Assembly (NCBI RefSeq): GCF_003001815.1 | Contig: NZ_PVMZ01000014.1 | Span: 186,001-250,000, forward strand | Direction: 5' to 3' | Origin: Actinoplanes italicus | GTDB taxonomy: Bacteria > Actinomycetota > Actinomycetes > Mycobacteriales > Micromonosporaceae | DNA: 64,000 nucleotides | Shown: positions 40,916-49,257 of the stretch, piece after piece | Position numbering within the stretch: the first letter of the stretch is position 1 | Layout of the letters: every line of letters starts with the position of its first letter | The notes under the pieces: generated by a model | Database searches by the model: none | Seen by the model: the letters and a program-made list of their open reading frames with translations, nothing else | Told to the model about the DNA's origin: nothing | Made by a program: the position numbers and the translations under genes

Positions 40916-41280
40916 CAACGCCTCCCTCGGACGATAAGGATGATCCCGGCCAGCGCCGCCAGGCCGGCGAACACCAGCACGGCGGGAACCGGATTGGCCC
41001 GGACCGTGGAACCGGCCTGGTGCACCAGCTCGCGCGGCGGTGTCTCGCGCACCCGCCCGGTCATCTCGGCAGCCTTGGTCAGCACCCGCTGCTTGGTGAG
41101 ATCGACCTGCGCGCGCGCCCGCTGCTTGGTCAGATCGACCTGCTCGCGTGCCCGTGCCTTCACGTCCGCCCGGGCGGCCAGCGCCTGCACCGTCTCACCC
41201 AGGTCGGCGCGGGTCTGCCTGATGTCGGCCCGCAGCGCCACCAGGTCCGGTTTGGCGGCGGATCCGTTGTTGTCGCTCAT
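40915..41280 (-). CDS. DUF3618-family membrane protein
   Basis: This 121-residue protein has the DUF3618 motif LRADIRQTRADLGETVQALAA at about 16-36, a charged coiled-coil-like middle and a C-terminal transmembrane helix (VLVFAGLAALAGIILIV). The middle contains a short direct repeat: QVDLTKQR occurs twice, 12 residues apart. It is co-transcribed with the Holin-X and DUF4235 genes, and its stop overlaps the next start. Function is unknown; such cassettes are often linked to envelope stress. Confidence 0.87.
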   Translation of the reverse strand: MSDNNGSAAKPDLVALRADIRQTRADLGETVQALAARADVKARAREQVDLTKQRARAQVDLTKQRVLTKAAEMTGRVRETPPRELVHQAGSTVRANPVPAVLVFAGLAALAGIILIVRGRR

Positions 41281-41344
41281 AGTTGTCCCGCCCCTCCGGA
41301 TTCAAAAGCGCAGCCAGGTGAGGGCATGATCTCCCTCCGGTCGT

Positions 41345-41779
41345 TCATGCCCTCCCACGCTCCTTGACCGCGTGCTTCACTTCATCGACATCGGCCTTCA
41401 CGCTCTCGATCGCTGCCGACGGTTCCGGTGGAACCGCGCGGCTGATCTGCTTCTTGCCCAGCAGCGCGAGCACACCGGCGATGGCGAAGAGCACCACGGT
41501 GACGATCAGCGCGGCCAGCCAGAGCGGAAGTACCAGGTCGAGGGCGATGATCCCGGTCGCAATCGCCGCACCCAGTCCGTACATCGCCAAGGCACCGGCA
41601 CCGCCGAACAGGCCGGCGCCGATGCCCGCCCGCTTGCCCTTCTCCGCCAGCTCGACCTTGGCGAGGGTGATCTCGTCCCGGACCAGTCGGCTCAGCTGTT
41701 CGCTGGCCTGCTGCACCAGTTCCGCGGTCGACTTCTCGGTGGTCGGCCGGACGGGAACGCCGTTCACGACATCGGTCAT
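41345..41779 (-). CDS. Holin-X family (phage holin-like) membrane protein
   Basis: This 144-residue protein has the N-terminal motif STAELVQQASEQLSRLVRDE, an amphipathic helix (LAKVELAEKGKRAGIGAG) and two transmembrane segments. The layout matches putative actinobacterial Holin-X proteins. These are chromosomal membrane proteins with no proven lytic role. The second of two adjacent ATGs (41779) is preferred for spacing from AAAGGGGG. It is first in the cassette with DUF3618 and DUF4235. Confidence 0.87.
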   Translation of the reverse strand: MTDVVNGVPVRPTTEKSTAELVQQASEQLSRLVRDEITLAKVELAEKGKRAGIGAGLFGGAGALAMYGLGAAIATGIIALDLVLPLWLAALIVTVVLFAIAGVLALLGKKQISRAVPPEPSAAIESVKADVDEVKHAVKERGRA

Positions 41780-41827
41780 CATGTCCCCCTTTCCGTGTGA
41801 TCGGGGTATGCCCTGATCAGAGCTCCC

Positions 41828-42985
41828 TCAATCCTTGCGCTCGGACGCAACCGGGTCGGGTCCTCCGAAGACCGCTCCGCGGGCGTCACCGTCCACGCCG
41901 CCGCTGAAGACCCTGGCCCCGCCGGAGTCCGCGTCCGGCCGGTGGTGACCGTCCATCTGCAGCGGAACGGCCCGGGCCGGCTCGACCTCGGCGCGCATCC
42001 GCGGCACCGCGGTCCGCTGGTGCTGCCAGATCCAGGCGACCAGCCGCTCACGGACCAGACAGCGCAGGTCCCAGAGGGCCGCCGCGTCGTCCGCACTGAC
42101 CAGGGCCCGCAGCCGGATCCGGCCGTCGGTCGCCTCGGTAACCTGGAGCACGCAGACCTTGCCGTTCCACAGGTCGGACTCCTCGCAGACACGTTGCAAC
42201 TCGGAACGTACCGGCTCGACTGGGGTCGCCCAATCCACGTCGATCTCGGCCGTTCCGAGCACGGCCGACGACGTACGCGTCCAGTTCTGGAAAGGTTTGG
42301 TGGTGAAATAGGACGTCGGAAGGATGAGCCGCCGGTCGTCCCAGATCTGCACCACCACATAGGTGAGGGTGATCTCCTCGATCCGGCCCCATTCCTGTTC
42401 CACCACGACCACGTCGTCGACCCGGATCGCGTCACTGAAGGCGAGCTGCAGCCCGGCGAACACATTGCCCAGGGTGCTCTGCGCGGCCAGTGCCGCGACG
42501 ACGCTGATCACGCCGGCCGAGGCGAGCACGCTGGCGCCCAGAGCTCGGATGTCCGGAAAGGTCATCAACATGACGCCGATGGTGAGCACCACGATGGCTG
42601 CCACCGTGACCCGGCGCAGCATCACCACCTGGGTCTTGATCCGGCGGCTCTTGAGGTTGTCCGGCACGTCGGTGCGCCAGCGGGCCAGGGCCATGTCCTC
42701 CAGCACCAGCAGGGTGGCGCCGACCAGCCAGGCGGCGGCCGCTATGCAGAGGAGCACCAGGGCGTGCACCACGCCGGAGCGGCCGGGGAACTCATCGGCC
42801 CAGATCCGGACGGCCTGCTGCACCGCGACCAGCACGACGGTCGCCTGGAACGGGCGGTGCATGGTCCGGGCCAGGTCGGCGGCGAGAGGTGAGCGCCGTC
42901 CGAGTCTCTTCATCAACCAGTGCACAATCTCGACGAACACGATCGCCACAGCCGCGGCACCGGCGACGGCCAACAGGGCGGTCAT
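41828..42985 (-). CDS. MscS-family mechanosensitive ion channel
   Basis: This 385-residue channel has about four hydrophobic segments. The MscS pore region is ASAGVISVVAALAAQSTLGN, followed by FAGLQLAFSDAIRVDDVVVV and the beta-domain VEQEWGRIEEITLTYVVVQIWDDRR. A C-terminal tail of about 70 residues is polar and likely disordered. GGAAGGAAG precedes ATG 42985. It likely releases solutes on hypo-osmotic shock. It lies in a run of envelope genes on one strand. Confidence 0.93.
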   Translation of the reverse strand: MTALLAVAGAAAVAIVFVEIVHWLMKRLGRRSPLAADLARTMHRPFQATVVLVAVQQAVRIWADEFPGRSGVVHALVLLCIAAAAWLVGATLLVLEDMALARWRTDVPDNLKSRRIKTQVVMLRRVTVAAIVVLTIGVMLMTFPDIRALGASVLASAGVISVVAALAAQSTLGNVFAGLQLAFSDAIRVDDVVVVEQEWGRIEEITLTYVVVQIWDDRRLILPTSYFTTKPFQNWTRTSSAVLGTAEIDVDWATPVEPVRSELQRVCEESDLWNGKVCVLQVTEATDGRIRLRALVSADDAAALWDLRCLVRERLVAWIWQHQRTAVPRMRAEVEPARAVPLQMDGHHRPDADSGGARVFSGGVDGDARGAVFGGPDPVASERKD

Positions 42986-43060
42986 AAACAATCTTCCTTC
43001 CCACGACGGCAATCCGGCCGGAGTCCAGCCTTGCCTGTGGGGCTACTGAGAACACCGGCG

Positions 43061-43096
43061 AGCGGCGGATGTCGGAGATAGCTCACATCCGCCGCT
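43061..43096 (-). terminator. Hairpin after the DUF1206 gene
   Basis: A 12-bp perfect stem (AGCGGCGGATGT and complement) with a 12-base loop lies 14 bases past the DUF1206 stop and before mscS. Confidence 0.65.
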
Positions 43097-43110
43097 GGGG
43101 CCGTTCTGGT

Positions 43111-43932
43111 TCAGATCTTGCGGTACTTGGCCTGTGCGAGGCAGTAGACGCCGAACGCCGCGATGCCGGCGGCGATCAGGACCAGCAGCCACACGCCCCA
43201 GGAGTAATCGGCCAGCGTCTTGAGCGCGGCGTCCAGGCCCCGGGCCTGCTTCGGGTCGTAGTTGACGGCGGCGAGCACCACGAGGAGCCCGGCGATGGCG
43301 TACGCGGTGCCCTTGGCCATGTAGCCGGCCATACCCAGGCGGACGATCGGCTGACGGGTGCCGGCCGGCATCTGCTGGGTGTTCAGGTGACGCTGGAACT
43401 TCTTCTTGTAGCCGTAGATCGCCATGCCGACGCCGATACCGAGAACCACGAGGCCGATCAGCCCGACCAGGATCCGGCCGCCCTCGGAGGCCATCAGGCC
43501 GGAGGCGTTGCTCGAGTTGCTGTCACCCATCGACGAGCCGGCGCCCTGAACGATCTTGATGGCGTTCCAGGCGAGGTAGCCGTACAGGAGGGTGCGCGCT
43601 CCGGAGAGGACCCGCTCGGCCATGGCGCGGCGGTCCTGCGGGCCGCTCTCGCCGATCGCGGCCTCGAAGGCCTGCCAGATCGCCATCGCGATCAGGCCGA
43701 CGGCGATGACGATCAGCAGGGTCTTGCCGAACGGCTGCTTGGCTATGGTTTGAAGGGCTCCGGACTGGTCACTGTCCTGTCCGGAGCCACCGAGGGCCAC
43801 CTGCAGCGCGATCCAGGCGAACAGCAGGTGGATGATGCCGTATCCGATGAAGCCGCCCCGAGCGAGAAGCTCCAGGGGCTTGCTCTCGGCGGCCCGTGAC
43901 GCGGTGTGCTTGACGTTCGAGGCTGCGGTCAT
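43111..43932 (-). CDS. DUF1206-family membrane protein
   Basis: This 273-residue protein has six hydrophobic segments arranged as three repeats of a two-helix unit, typical of DUF1206. Each unit begins with an ARxG/YxxxG-like start: LARGGFIGYGIIHLLFAWIA, GARTLLYGYLAWNAIKIV and GMAGYMAKGTAYAIAGLLVV. ATG 43932 is preferred over 43965 because the family starts with a short polar lead. Function is unknown. Confidence 0.88.
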   Translation of the reverse strand: MTAASNVKHTASRAAESKPLELLARGGFIGYGIIHLLFAWIALQVALGGSGQDSDQSGALQTIAKQPFGKTLLIVIAVGLIAMAIWQAFEAAIGESGPQDRRAMAERVLSGARTLLYGYLAWNAIKIVQGAGSSMGDSNSSNASGLMASEGGRILVGLIGLVVLGIGVGMAIYGYKKKFQRHLNTQQMPAGTRQPIVRLGMAGYMAKGTAYAIAGLLVVLAAVNYDPKQARGLDAALKTLADYSWGVWLLVLIAAGIAAFGVYCLAQAKYRKI

Positions 43933-43975
43933 GCCCCCAATGTGACCAGCGGCGCCGATTGTCAAACGTGCCGTG

Positions 43976-44290
43976 CTATCGGGCGACCTCGAACTGGACG
44001 GCGTCCTGCGTCACGCTGGACAGGGTGAAGCTCAGACCGCCGACCTCGACGGCCTGCTGGCCCTTGGTCAGCTGGATCTGCTCTCCGCCGACGTCGAGGG
44101 TCACGGTGTTCTCGTCGGCGGAGACGAACTTGGCCTCCACCCCGAGCACGCTGACGCTGGCGTTGGTCTCTCGCTGGACGGTCACGGTGCACTGGTCGAG
44201 CCCGCAGCTGACATCGTCACTGCACCCGGTGAGCAGGGTGAGACCAATGGCAGCCGAGGCGAGGGCGGCGGCGATGCGGCGGCGCGGCAT
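43976..44290 (-). CDS. Putative lipoprotein
   Basis: This 104-residue protein has a lipoprotein signal (MPRRRIAAALASAAIGL) ending in the lipobox LLTGC with Cys at 23. A small beta-rich domain follows (QCTVTVQRETNASVSVLG, FVSADENTVTLDVGGEQI). It would be anchored to the outer face of the membrane. GTG 44302 is an alternative start. Function is unknown. It lies upstream of the DUF1206 gene, same strand, and diverges from the acetyltransferase. Confidence 0.8.
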   Translation of the reverse strand: MPRRRIAAALASAAIGLTLLTGCSDDVSCGLDQCTVTVQRETNASVSVLGVEAKFVSADENTVTLDVGGEQIQLTKGQQAVEVGGLSFTLSSVTQDAVQFEVAR

Positions 44291-44338
44291 AGAGATCAAC
44301 ACCCTTCTTACGGTACGGGGTCCGCATGACAATAAGCT

Positions 44339-44629
44339 GTGAAGGTGAGTGACTACGTGGTCCGGGACAACGCCGGCGAGCAGCGGTTCGAACTCATCAC
44401 GGACGGCGTCGTGGGCGCGTTCGCCGTCTATCGCGCGCACGACGGCGTGGTGCGAATTCTGCACACCGAGACGGCCCACGAGCTGCGCGGCCGTGGCCTG
44501 GCCGGCGAGCTGGCCCGACAGACCCTCGATCAGCTCCGGGAACGCGGCGATCGGGTCGTCCCGTCCTGCCCGTTCTTCGCGAAGTACATCGGCGAGCACC
44601 CGGAGTACCAGGACCTGATCGCCCGCTGA
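44339..44629 (+). CDS. GNAT-type N-acetyltransferase-like protein
   Basis: This 96-residue protein belongs to the small YjdJ-like acetyltransferase family. The acetyl-CoA loop is ELRGRGLAGELARQTLDQLRERG, and a CPFFAKYIGEHPEYQDL segment ends the domain. It starts at GTG 44339 or GTG 44345. The substrate is unknown. Confidence 0.9.
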   Translation: MKVSDYVVRDNAGEQRFELITDGVVGAFAVYRAHDGVVRILHTETAHELRGRGLAGELARQTLDQLRERGDRVVPSCPFFAKYIGEHPEYQDLIAR

Positions 44630-44696
44630 CCCCCGGCCGTGTCGTAATACTGTCGTCAGCGCGGTTGAGACAGCAGTACGGCACAGCCGGATCCGC

Positions 44697-44724
44697 CCCG
44701 CCGCGCGTTCGTGGGCGCGGCGGG
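44697..44724. terminator. Hairpin between convergent acetyltransferase and GH3 genes
   Basis: A 10-bp perfect stem (CCCGCCGCGC and complement) with an 8-base loop lies between two convergent stops. Confidence 0.6.
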
Positions 44725-44749
44725 ACGGACGGCTCCCGGGATGTGATGT

Positions 44750-46318
44750 TCAGGCGGCGACCGGCTGCGGCGCCGGCTCCGGCACGTTCACGCCGGCGAT
44801 GAGCTCGGCGGCGGCCCTGCCCAGCGCGCGGGTCGCGCCGTGGGTGGCGATGTGCACCCCGCCGGCCACCGTGACCGGGATGCCCATCTCGACGACGACG
44901 GCGTCGGGACGCACGTCGAGGACGCCGCGCAGGGTCCGCTCGATCCACGGGTGCCGGTGCACGTCCCGCACCACCAGGACCAGCGGCCGCTCCCCGGCAC
45001 CGGCCAGCACGGGCGCCGACGGGTCGGGCAGCGACTCCAGGTCGGCGGGCTCGAACCGGACCGAGGTGGTGCCGGGCAGCAGCTCGGTGAGCGGCTCGCC
45101 GACGCCCCACGGTGTCTCGCTGCCGATCGCGATGTTGCGCGTCGGCGCGAACTCGACCACGTGCGGGATCCCGGTCAGCGGCAGGGCCGGGCCATCCTCG
45201 CCGCGGGTCACCCGGACCGCCCGGCGGGCCGCCTCGAAACCGACCTTCGAGCCGAGAACCGCGACCTCGGCGCCGGCCGCGGCATCGGCGATCGCCCGGG
45301 CGCCGGTGGCGATCTGGGTGCGGGTCGTCCAGGCGGCCAGCCGGCGGACCCGTGCGACCGCGTCGCGCAGGCGTTCCTCGGAGATCTCCCCGGACCGGAC
45401 CGCGGCGACGATGGCGTCGCGCAGCCGGATCGCGGTCTGTTCGTCGGCATGGTCGCCGCCCACGCAGATGGCGTCCACCCCGGCGGCGATCGCCCGGACC
45501 GCGGCGCCCTCCAGGCCGAAGCGGCGGCGGACACCCTGCATCTCGATGCCGTCGGTGACGATCAGGCCGTCGAAGCCGAGCTCCTCGCGGAGCAGGCCGG
45601 TCAGGATGCGCGGGCTCAGCGTGGCCGGCAGGTCCGCGTCGTAGGCCGGGACGAGCAGGTGACCGGTCATCACGGACTGCGCGCCGGCCGCGATCGCCGC
45701 CCGGAACGGGACCAGCTCACAGGCGTCGAGCTCGGCGGCGGAGCGGGTGATGACCGGCACGTCGTGGTGCGAGTCGACGGCGGTGTCGCCGTGCCCGGGG
45801 AAGTGTTTGGCGCAGCCGGCCACACCGGCTTCCTGCAGACCGCGGATGAAGGCGGAGGTGTGCCGGGCCACCAGCTCCGGCTCGGCGCCGAACGCCCGTA
45901 CGCCGATGACCGGGTTTCCGGGGTTGCTGTTGACGTCCGCGTCGGGTGCGTAGTCGAGCGTGATGCCGGCGTCGGCCAGTTCCCGGCCGAGGTCGCGGGC
46001 GACGAGCTCGGTCAGCTCGTGGTCGTCGATCGCGCCGAGTGCCAGATTGCCGGGCCGGGAGCTGCCGTGCCGCGACTCGAACCGGGTGACGTCACCGGCC
46101 TCCTCGTCGATGGCAACGATCACATCCGGGTTCTCCGCGCGCAGTTGCGCGGTGAGCGCCGCCACCTGTGCGGGTGACTCCACGTTGCGGGCGAAGAGGG
46201 CGACTCCACCGAGTCCGGAACCGAGCCAGCGGCGGACCCAGTCCGGCGCGGTCGTTCCGACGAAGCCCGGTTGCAGTACCGCAGCGGCCAGTTCCGGCAA
46301 ATCGCCGTGAATGGTCAT
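44750..46318 (-). CDS. Glycoside hydrolase family 3, NagZ-like
   Basis: This 522-residue protein is predicted to be a beta-N-acetylhexosaminidase. The family 3 signature KHFPGHGDTAVDSHHDVP is near residue 190 and contains the Asp/His pair used by NagZ enzymes. IVTDGIEMQGV follows further on. A C-terminal domain of about 180 residues extends beyond the NagZ core and resembles the second alpha/beta domain of larger GH3 enzymes. No signal peptide is seen, so it is probably cytoplasmic and acts in cell-wall amino-sugar recycling. ATG 46318 has GGGGG just upstream. Confidence 0.92.
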   Translation of the reverse strand: MTIHGDLPELAAAVLQPGFVGTTAPDWVRRWLGSGLGGVALFARNVESPAQVAALTAQLRAENPDVIVAIDEEAGDVTRFESRHGSSRPGNLALGAIDDHELTELVARDLGRELADAGITLDYAPDADVNSNPGNPVIGVRAFGAEPELVARHTSAFIRGLQEAGVAGCAKHFPGHGDTAVDSHHDVPVITRSAAELDACELVPFRAAIAAGAQSVMTGHLLVPAYDADLPATLSPRILTGLLREELGFDGLIVTDGIEMQGVRRRFGLEGAAVRAIAAGVDAICVGGDHADEQTAIRLRDAIVAAVRSGEISEERLRDAVARVRRLAAWTTRTQIATGARAIADAAAGAEVAVLGSKVGFEAARRAVRVTRGEDGPALPLTGIPHVVEFAPTRNIAIGSETPWGVGEPLTELLPGTTSVRFEPADLESLPDPSAPVLAGAGERPLVLVVRDVHRHPWIERTLRGVLDVRPDAVVVEMGIPVTVAGGVHIATHGATRALGRAAAELIAGVNVPEPAPQPVAA

Positions 46319-46379
46319 GAGCCCCCGTACCTCCGATGCGTTTGTCTGCCCGTACCGGGGACCTATGTTCACACCCCCC

Positions 46380-46434
46380 ATAGTATTTAGTCAACAAACC
46401 TTTCTATTTGCTGAGACCGATCGATCGGTAGGAT
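46380..46434. promoter_or_regulatory. Divergent promoter region of the GH3 and small membrane genes
   Basis: On the minus strand TACTAT (46385-46380) is a -10 box for the GH3 gene. TTTGTTGACTAAA (46398-46386), adjacent upstream, is a possible repressor site. On the plus strand TAGGAT (46429-46434) is a -10 box for the small gene, preceded by the perfect 14-base palindrome ACCGATCGATCGGT (46416-46429). Confidence 0.45.
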
Positions 46435-46440
46435 GTGCAC

Positions 46441-46566
46441 GTGCTCACGCCCCTCGCCGCGACCGGCGTCGACTGGTCCGAGGTGCACGCCGTGCGACTG
46501 CTCGGTATCGCCCTCGCCGTTCTCTTCCTGCTCTGGGCGATACGCCGCATGTTCGGAGGCAAATAG
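46441..46566 (+). CDS. Small single-pass membrane protein (41 aa)
   Basis: GTG 46441 opens a frame with a polar start (LTPLAATGVDWSEVHAVR), one hydrophobic helix (LLGIALAVLFLLWAI) and a basic end (RRMFGGK). GTG 46435 is in frame too. TAGGAT ends 6 bases before 46441, so the mRNA could be leaderless. It precedes the F420-dependent oxidoreductase by 16 bases. No family is recognised. Confidence 0.55.
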   Translation: MLTPLAATGVDWSEVHAVRLLGIALAVLFLLWAIRRMFGGK

Positions 46567-46582
46567 GGGTACCGGGGGCGCC

Positions 46583-47533
46583 ATGCGCATCGGTTACTTC
46601 CTGTCGAGCGAGGAGTACTCGCCCGCCGAGCTCCTGGAGCAGGCCAAAGGCGCGGAACGCGCCGGCTTCCAAGGCCTGTGGATCTCCGACCACTACCACC
46701 CCTGGGTGGACGCCCAGGGCCAGAGCGCCTTCGTCTGGTCCATGATCGGCGCACTCAGCCAGGCCACCGGCCTGGACATCACCACGGCGGTCACCTGCCC
46801 GACCGTCCGCATCCACCCGGCGGTCATCGCCCAGGCCGCCGCCACCAGCGCGGTCCTCACCGGCGGGCGCTTCCGGCTCGGGGTCGGCACCGGCGAGGCG
46901 CTCAACGAGCACATCTTCGGCGACGCCTGGCCCGAGCTGGACGTACGCCTGGAGATGCTCGAGGAGGCGATCGAGGTGATGCGCGGGCTCTGGACCGGGG
47001 AGAACTTCTCGCACCACGGCAAGCACTACACCGTGGAGAACGCCCGGATCTACACGCTCCCGGAGAAGCCGGTCGAGATCCTGGTGTCCGGTTTCGGGCC
47101 CAAGGCGACCGAGGTGGCCGGGCGGATCGGCGACGGTTTCGTCAGCGTCATGCCCGACGGCGAGATGGTCGGCAGGTTCCGGAAGGCCGGCGGCGGGACC
47201 AAGGTCGCCCAGGGCGGATTCAAGGCCGCGTTCGCCGGCACCGCCGAGGAGGGCGCGCGGATCGCGTACGAGAAATGGCCCAATGCGGGCGTGCCCGGCG
47301 AGCTGTCCCAGGTGCTGCCCTCGCCGAAGCACTTCGAGCAGGCGTCGCAGCTGGTCACCGAGGAGATGGTGGCCGAGACCTTCGTCTGCGGCAACGACCC
47401 GGAGAAGCACCTGGAGATGATCCGGAAGTACGCCGACGCGGGCTTCGACGAGATCTACGTCGCCAACACCGGCCCGCACTACCAGGGCCTGTTCGACCTG
47501 TACGCCCGCGAGATCCTGCCGAAGATCGGATAG
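46583..47533 (+). CDS. F420-dependent oxidoreductase (LLM, G6PDH-like subgroup)
   Basis: This 316-residue luciferase-like TIM-barrel enzyme probably uses coenzyme F420. Features are MRIGYFLSSEEYSPAELLEQ, the helix motif GLWISDHYHPWVDAQGQ, LTGGRFRLGVGTGEALNEH and ETFVCGNDPEKHLEMIRKYA. It fits the subgroup named after F420-dependent glucose-6-phosphate dehydrogenase, but the true substrate is unknown. GGGGG precedes ATG 46583. Mycobacteria and Micromonosporaceae make F420, which fits the inferred host. Confidence 0.9.
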   Translation: MRIGYFLSSEEYSPAELLEQAKGAERAGFQGLWISDHYHPWVDAQGQSAFVWSMIGALSQATGLDITTAVTCPTVRIHPAVIAQAAATSAVLTGGRFRLGVGTGEALNEHIFGDAWPELDVRLEMLEEAIEVMRGLWTGENFSHHGKHYTVENARIYTLPEKPVEILVSGFGPKATEVAGRIGDGFVSVMPDGEMVGRFRKAGGGTKVAQGGFKAAFAGTAEEGARIAYEKWPNAGVPGELSQVLPSPKHFEQASQLVTEEMVAETFVCGNDPEKHLEMIRKYADAGFDEIYVANTGPHYQGLFDLYAREILPKIG

Positions 47534-47543
47534 CCTCCGCTCG

Positions 47544-49181
47544 ATGAAACTGCCCATCTACGGCCCCCGCCTGCGCCGGGTCGCCCGCACCCACTTCGGC
47601 TGGCGCACGCTGCGCCCCGGCCAGTTCAAGCCGATGCGCGCCGTGCTGCGCCGCAAGGACGCCCTCGTGGTGCTCCCGACCGGCGGCGGCAAGTCGGCGA
47701 TCTACCAGATCCCGGCCGTCCTGCTGCCCGGCCCCACCGTGGTGATCTCGCCGCTGCTCGCCCTGCAGCAGGACCAGATCGCCGCTCTCAACGAACGCGG
47801 CGACGCCAAGATCCGCGCGGTCCGCGTCAGCTCCCAGGAGACGCCGAAGGAGCAGCGCGAGGCGATCGAGGCGATCCGCGAGGGCCGGGCCGAGTTCCTG
47901 TTCATCACTCCGGAGCAGCTCAGCGACCCGGCTCGGCTGGCCGAGGTCAAAGCCCTCAAGCCCGGCCTCGTCGCGGTCGACGAGGCGCACTGCATCTCGG
48001 CCTGGGGTCACGACTTCCGGCCCGACTATCTCGCGCTCGGCGACATGATCAAGCAGATCGGCCGGCCGCCGGTGCTCGCGCTGACCGCGACCGCGTCGCC
48101 GCCGGTCCGCGAGGACATCATCGCCCGGCTGCGCCTGAACAAGCCGGAGATCCACGTCTCCGGGCTGGACCGGCGCAACCTGTTCCTCGAGGTCGCGTAC
48201 TGCCCCGACGACAACTACCGGTGGCGCAAGCTGACCACCATGCTCGACGAGGAGCAGCGGCCCGGCATCATCTACGTCGCCACCCGGCGTGCCGCCGAGG
48301 AACTCTCCGAGCGACTCACCACGGCCGGTTACCCGGCCACCTTCTACCACGGTGGGATGGCGGCCGGCCTGCGCGAGCAGCGTCACGTCGACTTCCAGGA
48401 CGACAAGGTCGACATCATGGTCGCCACCTCGGCGTTCGGCATGGGCATCGACAAGCCGAACATCCGCTGGGTGGCGCACGTGGCCCTGCCCGACTCGCCG
48501 GACAGCTACTTCCAGGAGATCGGCCGGGCCGGGCGTGACGGCGAACCGGCCCGTGCGCTGCTGCTCTGGCGTTCCGAGGACGAGGCCATCCAGCGGTTCT
48601 TCCAGGGCGGCTCCCCCGACGCCGACGAGTTGCGCGACCTGGCCGGCGAGCTGCACAAGGGACCGGTCTCCAAGACGGCGCTGCAGAAGGCCACCGGACT
48701 CGGGCCGCGCAAGCTCGGTCAGTACCTCAACCTGCTGGAACAGGTGGGTGCGATGCGGCCCGGCACGGGACACAAACTGACCGTCCCGGCCCGTGCGCCG
48801 CTCCCGGCGGCGGCGGCCGAGGCGGCCCTGGCCGAGTACGAACGGCAGCAGGCCGTGGTCAAGTCGCGCACCGACATGATGCGCGGCTTCGCCCAGTCCC
48901 GGCAGTGCCGTACCGAGACACTGCTGGCCTACTTCGGCGAGGAACTGCGCCGGCCGTGCAACCACTGTGACAACTGTGCCGACGGGTCGGCTCACGAGAT
49001 CGCCGCGGCCGAGCCGGAAGGGCCCTTTCCCGTACACAGTCAGGTCCGTCATGGTGAATGGGGGACAGGAATGGTGATGAACTACGAGGAGGATCGGATG
49101 ACGGTCCTCTTCGACTCGGTGGGTTACAAGACCCTGTCCGTCCCGGTGGTCGTGGAGCAGCGACTGTTGTCACTCGCCTGA
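47544..49181 (+). CDS. RecQ-family ATP-dependent DNA helicase with Tudor-like C-terminus
   Basis: This 545-residue 3'-5' DNA helicase has Walker A VLPTGGGKSA (about 44-52), DEAH box VDEAHCISAWGHDFRPDY and motif VI QEIGRAGRDGE. The zinc-binding segment is QCRTETLLAYF...CNHCDNC. There is no HRDC domain. The last 55 residues (SQVRHGEWGTGMVMNYEEDR, then a TVLFDSVGYKTL strand) resemble the small Tudor-like C-terminal domain of UvrD/PcrA helicases. It begins 10 bases after the F420 gene. Confidence 0.92.
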   Translation: MKLPIYGPRLRRVARTHFGWRTLRPGQFKPMRAVLRRKDALVVLPTGGGKSAIYQIPAVLLPGPTVVISPLLALQQDQIAALNERGDAKIRAVRVSSQETPKEQREAIEAIREGRAEFLFITPEQLSDPARLAEVKALKPGLVAVDEAHCISAWGHDFRPDYLALGDMIKQIGRPPVLALTATASPPVREDIIARLRLNKPEIHVSGLDRRNLFLEVAYCPDDNYRWRKLTTMLDEEQRPGIIYVATRRAAEELSERLTTAGYPATFYHGGMAAGLREQRHVDFQDDKVDIMVATSAFGMGIDKPNIRWVAHVALPDSPDSYFQEIGRAGRDGEPARALLLWRSEDEAIQRFFQGGSPDADELRDLAGELHKGPVSKTALQKATGLGPRKLGQYLNLLEQVGAMRPGTGHKLTVPARAPLPAAAAEAALAEYERQQAVVKSRTDMMRGFAQSRQCRTETLLAYFGEELRRPCNHCDNCADGSAHEIAAAEPEGPFPVHSQVRHGEWGTGMVMNYEEDRMTVLFDSVGYKTLSVPVVVEQRLLSLA

Positions 49182-49257
49182 CCGCTGGGAAGGCTCCCAG
49201 GGACTTGTGCGGCTGTGCCATCATGCGCACGTTGCCGGTACGGGGGAGGCTTGACGA

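Noticed and set aside
46445..47557. Minus-strand frame of 370 residues opposite the F420 gene
   Set aside because: Shadow of a clear LLM oxidoreductase; no motif of its own.
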